Source: Varanus komodoensis (Eukaryota > Chordata > Lepidosauria > Squamata > Varanidae). Taken from it: a DNA stretch of 64,000 nucleotides. Below are positions 22,641 through 34,243 of this stretch, one piece after another (the first letter of the stretch is position 1; every line of letters starts with the position of its first letter). The DNA is taken from contig NW_025336482.1 in NCBI RefSeq assembly GCF_004798865.1, positions 1,552,861-1,616,860 on the forward strand. The letters run 5' to 3'. The position numbers were made by a program, and so were the translations under genes. The notes under the pieces are model-generated. The model worked only from the letters and a program-made list of their open reading frames with translations, had not been told where the DNA came from and made no database searches.

Positions 22641-23873
22641 GCACTAATGCACATGAATGCAACAGACCATTCCCAGGCAGAATTAAATTCTCCTACATCC
22701 CCTAAAACTAAAATCCAAACCTGTAAACAAGCGAACAAGAGAACAAAAGACGAGTTAGGAAATGCATGCGGCAAATCCCTCCAGCTTCAGCAGCAGAAAG
22801 TTCTGGATCTCTCTGGCTCTTCCGAAGAGAATTTGGGAAGTCACTATTGCCAAGGCAGAAGTGTCCCATGTTCTGGGTCCCTTGCCAGAGACTGATCTGA
22901 TGCCTGGAGACATCCAAAGTTCAGCAAGGCACATCTCAACAGCTTCAGCCTGGAGAGACCCAGGCAAGACTTACCAGCTCCTCCTGTATCGGCACGATGC
23001 ACCTAATCTTCCTTCTTCCCATTAATGTTACGGAATTAAACTAAGCACCTCTTAAAATTAATAAACGGGCAACGGCTGCTGATAGTGGAGCGGGCAGCGC
23101 CACCTCACCTCTGTACCTTCCAGGTATGATATTCAGTGGCACACTCCAACCCTAGAAAGGGGCTTGCATTTTTCCATGCATGTTGGGGACCGATTATCCA
23201 GGAGATTAAGGGGTTGGCGAAAGGAGAAGCACAGAACCGGGTCTGGTTTTGGGTGGCGAGCAGCGAATGGCTCAGGACACCGTTACTGATCGCTTTCCGC
23301 TTCGAATGTCAGCTCAGCCCAGGGAGCGGCAGCCTCAGGACCTGTGCTGTGCCCCACTGGTCTCCTTTGATCCCATAGATCTGTGCCACCACAACGCCCC
23401 CTGGAGGTGGGGGATCCTTTCATGCTGAAAGCCCCAGAGAAAAAATGCTCAGGGGCTGTACGCCAGTCATGGGTCAGGCTTCTCTTTCTCTGCCACCCTT
23501 TCCCAAATCCCCTTTCTCTCCCCCCCCCCATTCAAATCCCACTGCTCTGCCCCCTTTTTCTCACTCCATTTCTCTCTGCTTCCGCCCCACACTTTGCCTC
23601 CCTTCCCGTTTCCGCCAGCCGCTCTTTCCTCCCCCTTTTCTGTTCTCTCTTTCCACTGCTCCACCTTTCACTTCATCTTCCTTCTTGCTCAGAACAGAAC
23701 ATGGGTCTCTTGCTGTGGGATCTTCGGCAGGGGCTGTGGGGGACATGCCGTGGGGCCTGCATCTGCCTCTGTCTCCAGGCAGGAGCACGCGACCCCGTCT
23801 CCCGCCACCAACCCTTCCCACTGCAGCTGCAGCTCTCCAAATGTCAAAATGGGTTGGGGGTCTCAGCAGACCA

Positions 23874-23875
<2 letters not shown>
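22641..23875. other. Unique sequence plus a C/T-rich tract
   Basis: A C/T-rich stretch lies at about 23470-23700. At 23010-23110 a short TAAT-rich block (CATTAATGTTACGGAATTAAAC) could be regulatory. No gene seen. Confidence 0.4.

Positions 23876-23914
<39 letters not shown>
23876..23914. repeat. (ATT)n microsatellite
   Basis: Thirteen ATT units adjoining the 3' tail of an antisense L2 copy; it probably grew from that tail. Confidence 0.95.
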
Positions 23915-24155
23915 GAACATTTCTATGCCGCCCCTTGCCAAAGCCTCGGGGCGGCTTACAAACACAATAAAATACAATAAAATACAAAAATGACAATATA
24001 AAATTAAAATTAACAATATAAAATAAATAAAAATATAAAATATATAATAAGTCGCCCTGGCCAGATAAATAAGCAAATATTGTTAACAATTAAAGTGACG
24101 TTTAAATAAAAAGGTCTTCACCTGGCGCCGAAAAAGAAGTAACGACGGCGCCAGG
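23915..24155 (-). mobile_element. L2-clade LINE 3' end, antisense
   Basis: The plus strand reads CATTTCTATGCCGCCCCTTG, GGGCGGCTTACAA, GTCGCCCTGGCCAGATAA and AAAAAGGTCTTCACCTGGCG, the same order as the antisense L2 copies at 38.95-39.37 and 54.8-55.27 kb. Only the untranslated region and the last few codons remain. Confidence 0.82.
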
Positions 24156-25249
24156 CCAGTATTAGTTGCTCCTGGACTGAGGGAAGTACAGAACAGCAGC
24201 TCCTATTTTAATAGGATCTGTTTTTCGTTTGTGGAAAACTTGTGCTGCATTTTAAAAGCACGAGCCCAAGGCCAGGCTGCTGGGAAGCACCTTTTGGCAT
24301 GGACCATTTCTGGGGTGGGGGGGTGACTGGGGAACCCCAGAGGCATTTCATGGAAAGTGCGGACCGTGAGCTGAACCCTCTGCAGCCTGTCCAGTAATCT
24401 GGCTCCGAACACGACAGCTTCAGCACCAGCTGGCAGTCCAGCTCAGCACCTCAAGCACGCGGCTGAGTGGAATATTCTCGGCCGACCAAAAGCCTTCCAG
24501 CAGGGCACCGAAAGCAGAAGCGGGCAGGTGGGTTAGCATGGAGATGCCCTCCGTCACTGCCCCGTGGGGCTCACTCTGTGGGGTGCCCTTACGCACCCCC
24601 CAAAAAGCCGCACAAGTGCTTCACAACCCTGAAAAGGTGAAACAACCATCCCAGGTTCCAAACAGATAATAAAAAAGCCCCAAAAAATCTTTGCAGAGCT
24701 TGGGGTGAGGGTGGCACCCCCAACCCAAAAGGTCATTCAGTTTGATGGCCCGCTCTACCAGTTTCTCTCCCTCTGCTCCCAGATACATCCCTGTTTTCTG
24801 TTCCCCGGCTCCCACCCTGATGCAACTTTCTAGCTCTGAGTCCAGAGCTTGACTTCACAGCGGGGCACATGTGAATGTCAACTTTAGCTTCCTACTTTGT
24901 GTGGAGTGGTGCAAAGGAAGAGGGGCAGCTCGCAAGACTCCCCGTGGGGCATCAACACCCCCATTTCCGTATCCCACATGCTCTCAAAGGGCTCACGAAC
25001 ATTGGTTAGAATTTAGTAACTTTATTTGCAACGCTGGAAGGCTGCACCTGAGGGCCTTCTTGGCCCCTTCCAAACCCACCATTCTATGAGTCAATGATTT
25101 CGTTATGAAGCGAAGTCCTGAAGTGCTTCTCGGTGATGCAAAAGCAGATGAAAAACAGGACTAATCCAATTCCATTAAAACCAACATGTTGACACAAATC
25201 ACCAGCGACCATCCAGTTAAAAACCCAACCCAACCTTTTGGCAGCAGAC
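24156..25249. other. Unique sequence, no gene seen
   Basis: No recognised feature. Confidence 0.4.
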
Positions 25250-25885
25250 TAATTGCTCATGAAAGCCCAGACGCGCTGGGCAGGCCATGCTGCAAGGATG
25301 CCAGACCACCGCATCCCCAGACAGCTCTTCTATGGTGCGCTGTCTCAAGGAAAGCGATCGCACGGGAGACAAAAGAAGCGATGCAAAGACACGCTGAAAG
25401 CCTCTCTCAAGTCCCTGTTATCGACACCACCTCCTGGGAGACCCTGGCACAAGACCGATCGACATGGCGCACGCCGATCCAGCGAGGCTGCCAAGCTTCT
25501 GAAGCCAGGAGGACAACCACAGCACAAGAGAAGCGAGCGCTCTGTGAAGCCAGAGCCGCAAACGCTGCAACAATGGTGCCCACGCGTCTGCCCGACGTGT
25601 GGCAGAACACTCCGTGCCCGTATTGGCCTTATCAGCCACCTGCGGACACACCGTGGACAGCTCACAACCCGGTAGATGTCAAGGTCCTCATCGAAAACGA
25701 TGGACGAACATTATCAGTTTGCACACGGAAGGCTGGCCTGCACAGAACCAACTTTCCCTGCTGGAGGGAAGGACGACAGAGTGGAGGCCAAACTGTCCTC
25801 CCTCAGCAGCAAGCTGGAGATTCTGGGGGATGTCACCAAGAAGGCCCTGTGTCGTGCCCATCACATAAAAAGCCTCTGGTAGGAG
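25250..25885 (+). mobile_element. Non-LTR retrotransposon 3' end with C2H2-like motif
   Basis: The frame 25253-25675 encodes the C-terminus of a LINE protein: RWAGHAARMPDHRIPRQLFY, GALSQGKRSHGRQKKRCKD, TLKASLKSLL, later RVCPTCGRTLRARIGLISHL followed by RTHRG. The last part has the spacing C-x2-C-x12-H-x3-H, a zinc-finger-like knuckle known at the end of several animal LINE proteins. The frame lacks the reverse-transcriptase core, so the copy is 5'-truncated; the region around 25420-25450 reads through a slipped frame compared with intact relatives (DTTSWETLAQDRSTWRT is in another frame). The clade is not BovB, CR1 or L2 by sequence; I cannot place it further. Confidence 0.78.
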
Positions 25886-28227
25886 ATAAGGAAGAGCTCA
25901 GTTGGATCGAAGGAAGGGTCCACCTGGCCAGCATTCTGCTCACTCATGAGCCACATAACACCCGGAAGAGGGACCGGAGTGCCACACACCCTCCCACCCA
26001 TCATCCCCAGCCACTGCGGTTGCAGCACTGCTCTGCATAAAGAAAGGCTGCTTTGGGCTGATAGCCTTTTGATTCCTTCCTAATTATGCCCCCCACATGC
26101 ATCCTTTTCCACGACCTACTGCACAGGCTGCTGACATTTTCATCAAGCTGCAACACCACGATTGCTTTCTGCCCATTGGTGCAAGATCCTGGTGTGCTGG
26201 CCCAAACCCTGAAAGGAGAGGTTTTGGCACACACCTTCAGCTGCGCCCCCCACCCCCCGGCAAGTGATCTGCCGAGCCTGGACACTCCAGCTTGCCAGAA
26301 GATGTATTTCCAGCAGAACCAAATGTACTTTTTCTTGAACAAACAGTTCTGGGCTGCTTGTATACTCTTCCTCACATTTTGCAGCTCTTATTCTTCCAGT
26401 ATTTAGAATGCAGTTCTCAGGTCAAAGGCAGAAAAGAGAGCAAAATGCACCGTCTTAGAGTAAAATATGTTCAGACAGAAGTGTGTATCTGGAGAGAAAA
26501 TAAGTTTAGAAAGGCTGTCTTGAGAGAAAAGGCATTGAAAGATATATTCAACAGCAGAGGGATACGGAAACAGAATAAAATGGTGCATAAGAGACCTGTG
26601 AAGTGACATGGACCGGAATAGATGGATTTGCCAGTCTTTTGAAAGGAATTCAAAGAAAAGAAATCCGTAGGGATGTCTCCATGGCAAAAGTTCCTTTATT
26701 CCCAGCTAGGGTTGCTTCCTAGGTTCTCCTATATCCTCTTTTTCGCTTCTGAATTAGCCAGCCTTTTCCTGGGGTGGAACTGATATATGACACATCCCCC
26801 ATAGTTCTGATTTTTATTTCCAAATTCTAAACACAGCATTGTTCAAGTACTCTTTTGACACGGATTTCTACTCCTTCGGTGCATTTTCCCAAATCAACCT
26901 GTAGCTATCCGAGCATTTCAGTTAGATTAGCAAGGACTCCCAACTCCCAACTTTTTTGCAAAAGCAGCCAAACCCCTCCCTGTGCCAGAGACTTCAGTCT
27001 CCAATTACTGAAAGATGGTGCATTAAGAAAATGCAAATTAATTCTCCACAAATCATGCTATCTGTGCAATCGGCCCAACTACACGCCATTTGCACAAATT
27101 TGCAAAACTGCCCAGTTCCACCAGGAAATGCCCCACAGGCAAGAAACGCAGAAATGCATTTTGCAGCAAGAGTGCGTTCGTGCCCTTTTGAACACGAACA
27201 CAAGCTCAGGAAATTGCAAATGCTTCCCAGGAATCTTGCTGGCTCATGAGCAGAACTCCAGAAAGATGCCGAAATTGCCATTTCAGCAGCTACTTTTCCT
27301 GAGAGTGCTGGTGAACCGTTCTGGAAACAAGCATTTCCACTGGTTGCTGATTGCTGCAGGAAGAGCCCCGGGGTCCGGGGAGTTCTCCTCTCCTCGCCCC
27401 CTCCCCGCGTTATGTATGCATGGGTGTGAAGCGAAGGCTCCGCCGGCATCCAGTGTTTCTACCACCCAGAGCAGAAATGCATTACCTTTCACAATACATA
27501 CATATATACATATATAAGCCCGGCTCACAGATCTATAACTCGCCGTGAACAGCTTCCCGGCCCAGCGGACGGCGTGGGCTGCATCTCCATTTAAATGGAG
27601 CCGGCGGGAGCGGTGAGCTTCCCACTGTGTGGAGAAGTGCCAATTGAGTGCAACAGGGCGGGCCGGTTTCTCCCAGATCCGCGGCCCACCGATGAGACGA
27701 GCGCACACCGCTGTGTGTGTAATGCAACCGCCGCGGGGGAAAGCTGAAGCGAGTGTGCGGGAGTGCGTGTGCGAAAGCGTCAAGCTGACTCTGAAGGAGA
27801 CGGACGCAGTTCAAGGCCCGTGGCAAAAGTGGGCCGAGTGAGGCCCAGTCCCTGGCCGGGGAAGCGGGTGGCCCCAGGGCCACTCCAGGTGAGAGCCTCT
27901 CTGTGGTGCTGGACACATTTTGGCAACCGGGTGGATAAACAACCTCACTGACCTCAGGACCCTCGGAAGATGACCCCTGCTGTCTGAGCCCCTGGGCAGC
28001 TGCACGCCATCCCAGGAGACCCCTCTACCCTCAACCGTGCATCCTGTAGATGTCCCGGACTGCAACGTCCATCACCCTCCAGCCACCATCTCTATCCTGG
28101 CACGTCTGGAGGGCTTCAGAATGGGAGGACAGGCTGGGCTAAATGCTCTAAAGCTGCTTCCAATGGAGAGCAACCCTTTGCTTAGAACCATGAGGACTGG
28201 AAACTTATACGATTTTCCTTTTTAAAG
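25886..28227. other. Unique and GC-richer sequence, no gene seen
   Basis: 26950-27250 is rich in GCAAAT/AAATGC words (see finding). 27360-27840 is GC- and CpG-rich but contains no recognisable EFNA2 exon 1 on the minus strand. Confidence 0.4.
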
Positions 28228-28330
28228 AGGCGAGCACAGCTCAGTGGTAGAAATCATGCTTTGCCTCCAGAAGGCAGCCAAGGGGAAAGCGTCTCCTCTC
28301 ATCAGACTCCTGTGAGAGTCAAAACAGAAT
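28228..28330 (+). mobile_element. Decayed tRNA-derived SINE (second family)
   Basis: GCACAGCTCAGTGGTAGAAA at 28237-28256 is a tRNA A-box head, followed by TCATGCTTTGCCTCCAGAAG. This is the same family as 20449 and 21985 but fragmentary. Confidence 0.5.
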
Positions 28331-29703
28331 AAAACTGGTGTGGACAGACAAATTGCACCTTGGTCCTGATCTGGATCCACAAGTGAAGATCCAAAAATCT
28401 GTGCTCAGGGAAGAAGGGCTGCGCACAGGAAACCGGTCTGTGTACACCCACCAGGACCAGAGGTCAAAGCCCCACTTGGGCGCGAATCTCTCTGTCACAT
28501 GTCCGTGCACACACACAATCCCCCCCCCTTCTACCTCACTTGCGCCAAGGTACATCCACCCTGCAGCCAGCGGTCCAGGCACATGCACCTGCGGAAGGCG
28601 TTGGCCTGGTTTTGCCGATGCGAGTGGGGCAGGAGCTAAAGCACGGCTCGCTGCCAGGGGGTGGGCGAACCCAGGGGAGACTATTCTCCTAATCCTGGCC
28701 TGCTCGCCCTCTGAGGAGCCGCTCAGTCCGGGCACCGCCACCCCATTCCAAAGCCTTTGCAGAAGCTGGCCAGCTCGCCACACGGGAAGACCTGCAGCTC
28801 TTAGCTCCTTTCTGTCCTAATGATATCATTACTCAAGCCAGCCAGAGAGCACAGCCACGTTTATCTCTCTCTGGGGAGAAAGGGGCTTGCTAGTCTCCTT
28901 CAAACCCGTGCCTTGCCATTCTGAGCCCACTCATCGGGGGCACCTGAAAGGTCTCCGAGCACCGGGGAGCATTGTCGGAGAGGGGGGCGTGAAAGCCGCC
29001 GCCTGCATTTTAAAGAGGGCGTGTGTGCGTGCGAGGGAGAGAGTGTGCGAGGACGGGAACGTGGGTTTTTTTCGTTTCGCCTTCGCACAGCAGAACCAGC
29101 CAGGTTGCCAAGGCCTGCATACATGGCTAGAAGGGGGCTTGCTACAGCAGCCAGGTTCGCATTTCCCAAGAGCCGGGTGGGGCCGGCGGGGACCCACGTG
29201 CCACTTGGGGGGCAGATACCTACGGGCTTGTTCGTGCAGCCTCAGGGGCAGCTGCTAGCAGTGCAGGGATAAATCCAGCCCCTTCTCTGAGTTTTCAGCT
29301 TCTTGCATAAAACAAGGTGCTAGTCCCTTTGACCTGCAGCTCTATGAGGGAATTGTGGAGCTGTTTTCCTGTGGATTTCATAGTGCAAGAACTGGTTTTG
29401 GACTGGAGATGTCAAGAAGAAGGCAAAATGCAAATAAACTGACCATGGCACAGTCAGTGAGGTTAATCATTTTAAGGGTTGCAGCCGGATCAGAATTTTG
29501 CCATTTGTAAATTTGTTGCATGTGGTTTCTTGATGAAACCACAAGAATCCAGCAAACATGAGTGCATTGGCAATGCCCCAAGACAGGGCTGTCGGAGAAA
29601 TCTAGAACGGGATCCTCAGAATGTGACCTGCAAGTCACACAAACACAGAAATCCTGCAAATGGTTTTGCTCAATTTCACATTATTTCATAATATGAAATT
29701 TTT
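28331..29703. other. Unique sequence, no gene seen
   Basis: No recognised exon or transposon; the frames at 28319-28820 show no domain. Confidence 0.4.
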
Positions 29704-29838
29704 CAATATTTCAAATGGTTATTTGAGTCATACAAATCCAGTCATATAAAAAACATCTCAAATATTCAAATATTTTGAATATTTCAAATGGTTATTTTAG
29801 TCATACAAATCCAGTCATATAAAAAACATCTCAAATAC
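29704..29838. repeat. 73-bp tandem duplication, AT-rich
   Basis: AATATTTCAAATGGTTATTT and ATACAAATCCAGTCATATAA occur twice, 73 bases apart (first at 29705, second at 29778), with only a G/T difference in the compared stretch. A recent local duplication. Confidence 0.92.
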
Positions 29839-31094
29839 AGCAAACATTTCTCCACAGGCTAAAAGATGAAAATACGCATTGGGGGGAGGGGGAGTATTTG
29901 GAGGGCAATTTGAGCTTTTTCAGAGGAGGAAATTGGAGCAACCCCCAATTTGTGTGGGTGGATACAAAGAGCTTTTTGCAAAAAGCCATTTTTCCGTGGA
30001 AAACTCTACATTAGGGGAGCCCAGCAATGATCCAATCTTGCAACTCAGTGGAACCGAGTCTCACCCCTTTTCTCAGGCCAATTTGGGGGTTTCCTGGCTT
30101 TTCCACATTTTATGCCACTCTCAAAGTTTGAATGCCTCGCCTAGTCCCGAGCCGGTGGGAGGCGACACAAACATCCCGCTCTGAGCTGCAGTCCAGGTTT
30201 TTAAGGAGTTGTCCATGGGGCTGAGCCTTTGGGTGCACCATTTAAGGCTTAGGCTAAAATCCGGAGTGACTACACCACCGCCTTCGCTTTGGCATAAGCC
30301 ACCAGGAAATGCTGAGTTCTTCGGAGGCGCAAGGAAAGCACCCGCATGCTCAGAGGTCGCCCATAAGGGGGTCTTTCTATAGGCCACGCCTGACTACGGG
30401 GCACCAAAGCCAGAGCAGCAGCGGCCAGGAAAAGAACCGTGCTGACTGCAGCGAGAAGCCGGGTGCGCGGTGGCAGGGGCTGATCTGGCCGGGTGCTTAT
30501 GGAACAACACAATCAGCTAAAACGTATTAAGCCAGCGCGCGTGATAGCTTTTAATTAAATTTTGTTGATTTGATGAAATGATCTGAAACTCGCCTGATTT
30601 CCCTTGCTTTGTGGAGCTAGTTCTGCCCAGGGCTGGCGCTCCCATGGGGCACAGAACATCCCTGGATCGGGCAAAGAATCAACACCATGCATCCAAGGGC
30701 CTTTTACATCCTTCCCTCTAAGTTTTGGGCATTGGCAATCATAAGGACTAGAACCCTTGGCTATCACTATTTCTTACTATTAAATGCTCGATGAAGAAGC
30801 CGCTGGCTGGGGGCTGAGAGCTGAGGCCTTTTCTTTGCCTAAACATTATATACTGTTCCACCCCTGGATGCCTCAGTTCTTAGGAGTCGGATTCTGCAAC
30901 ATTAACTGGTCAAGTCATTGCACAGAGTTCTGCTTGGGCTGAATTGGTGCCGTGGATTCTGCGCAGCCAAACCCTGTTGGCCATGATAAACAATTCTCCA
31001 TGGTTTTGGAAGGAGTCTCCATGACTGGGGGCCATCTTGGGTAACAGGCTATCAATTGATCGGTTGTTTCATTGATTCATAACCTTTCTTTCTA
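29839..31094. other. Unique sequence with a TAAT-rich block
   Basis: 30510-30600 contains AAAACGTATTAAGCCAGCGC and AGCTTTTAATTAAATTTTG, possibly a conserved element. No gene seen. Confidence 0.35.
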
Positions 31095-31230
31095 TTATTT
31101 CTGTCTTTAAAGCCTTTCTATCCCGTCCTATTACAAAAAGTCTCTGAATGATCGTACACTACAAATAAAAAAAACACAGCATCACAGCCTCAATAAAACC
31201 TCTATTAAAATAGAAATTAAACCTTAAAAT
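31095..31230 (-). mobile_element. Decayed L2-type 3' untranslated region, antisense
   Basis: AAAGCCTTTCTATCCCGTCC, TTACAAAAAGTCTCTGAATG and CAATAAAACCTCTATTAAAA follow the layout of the antisense L2 tails elsewhere in the window, and the tail at 35281 has nearly the same AAAACCTCGATTAAAAC. Confidence 0.5.
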
Positions 31231-32221
31231 ACCGGGAACATACAACAAGAATGGCACGCAGTGCAACCATGAGTCTGGTGTGGGAAGACAATGCCTTTGA
31301 GCATGTACAAAATGCTTTTCCTTAGCCCTGCAGAACTACTGCTAAGCTCAAAGCACCCACTAGATGGAAGGACGTCAAAAATTATTCACAGCTAGATGTC
31401 CAAAATTATTCCTCCAAAATTGCCCTGGTTGGTTTCAGCTCCAAGATAGAAGGTTTGAGCCCTGACAGACTAACTCAGCAGGTTGGGGGCCTGAAGCACC
31501 GCAGGAAGCTTTATTCTTCTGGGATACTTAAAAATAGGGATTTCCAATTTTGGATTAAAATTGGATTTCCTTGTTTAACGAAATCTGTAAGGTGGTATAT
31601 TGTGGAAACCCCACAAATGCCTGTAATTTCAGGAAGGCTTACAAAAGATATTGCTTTGTTAAAGAGAATGGCTCCCCCCACCCCCGACATTCTGCACGAA
31701 ACCAAATGCACAGATCTTCCCTTGGCACAAAATGTGTGGAAAATAGCACAGAACACAAGACACGACTGTATGTTCTCTCACATCCCTCCTTTGCACTGTG
31801 TTGATTTTATGTATTTTATCATGTGGACTAGCAGCATATTTGTCTGTAGTTGCCCTAGGGAAAGTTTTCTTTCAGTTAATTAAAAATGTACAGAATTCCC
31901 TCTGCTGGGTGTGAACGGGAGATCGCTTTTTATTCTAGAGGAAAAGGCAGTCTTCTAGGAATGTGTCCAAGGGAGAGGGCTTCCAACATCCAGCATGCAG
32001 CTTTTTGGATGCCTGTGGGTCTGCATTCATAAACGCGCACCTGAGTCAGCTCCGCACTGCATGCTGTTACATGTCAACCATGGAACAAAACGCTTACGAA
32101 GGGCATTGTCCAGAACGCCAAAGAGCAAAATGCATCACGTGCCCAACGAAGAACTTCAGCAGTGGCTCAGTTCCCTGTGGAAGCCAAGAAAGCCACTGAG
32201 AGTTCTGTAGCCACGTGACTA
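31231..32221. other. Unique sequence, no gene seen
   Basis: No recognised feature; the frame at 31455-31883 shows no domain. Confidence 0.4.
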
Positions 32222-32627
32222 GAATCATAGAACCACAGAATAGTGGAGTTGGAAGGGGCCGTGAAGGCCATCAAGTCCATCCCCCTGCTGTTGCAGGACA
32301 CCAAGTCACACCACCCCACTCAGGTGGCTGCCCAGCCTCTTTCTGGATGCCTCCAGTGTGGGAGATCCGCCACCTCTCCAGGCAGCTGGTCCCACTGCCC
32401 TGTCGCTCTGACCGTGGGGAAGCTCTTCCTGATATCCAGCATGAATCTGAGCTGATAGTTCTGCATCCTGCACTCTGGTATTAGCAAGAAGAGACCTTGG
32501 CCTTCCCCTTTGGGATAGCTTTTGAGGTAGTTTACGAAGGCTATCCCTTCAAATCTTCTCTTCTCAAGGCTGAACAGGAAGGGCAAGTGCCAAGTTCTCT
32601 CAGTCTCTCCTCATAGGGCTGTCTTAG
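32222..32627 (-). mobile_element. CR1 LINE 3' end, antisense (copy 1)
   Basis: It begins GAATCATAGAACCACAGAAT, AGTGGAGTTGGAAGGGGCCG, the reverse complement of the CR1 terminal ATTCTATGATTC octamers. CTGCCCAGCCTCTTTCTGGA, CTTCCTGATATCCAGC and finally CTCTCCTCATAGGGC follow in CR1 order. 5'-truncated. Confidence 0.92.
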
Positions 32628-32890
32628 AATCACAGAATAGTGGAGTTGGAAGGGGCCGTGAAGGCCATCAGGTCCACCCCCTGCTGTTGCAGGACACCAA
32701 GTCACACCATCCCACTCAGGTGGCCGCCCAGGTTCTTTCTGGATGCCTCCAGTGTGGGGGAGCCCCCACCTCTCCAGGCAGCTGGTCCCACTGTCCTATC
32801 GCTCTGACCATGAGGAAGCTTTTCCTGATGTCCAGCCTGAACTGGGGTTGTCGCAACTTTGAGTATTCCATGGCCTACACTCTGGCATCA
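32628..32890 (-). mobile_element. CR1 LINE 3' end, antisense (copy 2)
   Basis: A second copy of the same CR1 tail abuts copy 1, starting GAATCACAGAATAGTGGAGT at 32629 and running to the CTTCCTGATGTCCAGCCTGA segment. The two are close relatives in the same orientation, so either a tandem duplication or a second insertion at the end of the first. Confidence 0.9.
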
Positions 32891-33983
32891 GTGGCATCGC
32901 AACACACTCTGACATACAGGCGCCCATCACAGAAGCCCTGCGCTCTCACACCCCATGGAATCTCTCAAAGCCCCCGCACCCCTGAGTACCTCTCTCAACA
33001 CAGCCGTTCCGGCCGTTCTCCCCCCGCCCCCAGCAGGAGTTGGGTTTGGCATCAGACAATCACAGGTTCATTTGCTCCGCATATTGTACGTTGACGTCCG
33101 TTTTGGTCCTCTTGCGAGCATCCCAAGAGGGTTCCCCGGGCCCTTCTCCTCCTCTTTGCTTCATCCCCCCAACAGCCCTGTCAGGTAGGTTACGCGGAGA
33201 GGCAGGGATTGTACAAAGCCACCGAGTGAGCTTTGTGACCAAGCGGGGACCGGAAAACAGCCCAACAGCCTAGCCGCTGCTCCTGAGCAGCCCGCTCACG
33301 GATCGTTCAGAGCCACTCATTTCTGTTCGGAATGCAAAGGGAATTTTGAGGTAGAAGAGGCTGGCAGAATCCCTCCCCATAGAACAGTCCTGGTCCTTCA
33401 ACCAGCAAGCCACTACATCACTGCTAAGGCAGCCTCGCTTTCCAAATCCTCCCAGGCCGCCATTCCAGTGGGTGAGTCTCACGCACACAGAACCTCCAGG
33501 AGAGCAAAATATAAGACGCTCAGAAGAGCCATGACAGATCCGGCCCCAGGTCTCCCTCAGGCCTGCTCTCCTGCTCTCACAGCAGCTGCCTCAAAAGGAA
33601 CCCGAGTGCAACAGAACCCTGCCACCCATGTGCCCCAGCACATGGAAGTGCTGGAAGTGGCGTAGATCCATCAGGACTCGTGGCTGCCTACCACTTCCTC
33701 CTCCCTGAAAACGGGAGATAATGTCTGAAGATGGATGTTCACTCTCCACACATAAAAGACGTATTTCTATTTTTTAAAAATCCTTACACCTATGCAGATT
33801 CTACACAGAGCCAGAAGATTTCCAGGGGATGGGGCTTCGTACCCCAGAACAGAAACCACTCAATTTGCGTGCGTCACAAATGCCTTTTCAAGGAGCTATT
33901 AAACAGCTCCACAGTTCATTACTTGCTTCATGAATACTCAGTTCACCCAGGAAAATAACCTAATTAATACAAAGGGGCCCTGG
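32891..33983. other. Unique sequence with a MIR-like fragment
   Basis: 33165-33245 (CAACAGCCCTGTCAGGTAGG, AAGCCACCGAGTGAGCTTTG) resembles an antisense MIR body. No gene seen. Confidence 0.35.
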
Positions 33984-34144
33984 TTTTTTTTTTTTTTTTT
34001 TTTTTGGTGGGTGGTCTTTGCGGGTGGGTGTGCTTCCTCTGCCCTCCGTTTTCCCCGGAACTGTTGTGACAAACATGGCCCCCGGCAAGGTAACTTTTGA
34101 AAATGTGAAATTAATCCCTCCTACTACACTCATGTGCCATCCTG

Positions 34145-34241
<97 letters not shown>
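33984..34241. repeat. T-tract and compound (CA)n(TA)n microsatellite
   Basis: A run of about 22 T at 33984-34005, then about 27 CA units at 34146-34200 that switch directly into about 20 TA units at 34201-34241. Confidence 0.96.

Positions 34242-34243
<2 letters not shown>

Noticed and set aside
25186-26040. 284-codon frame on the plus strand
   Set aside because: Only a short stretch (ETLAQDRSTWRT) matches the LINE family; the rest is out of frame with the true LINE frame at 25253-25675.
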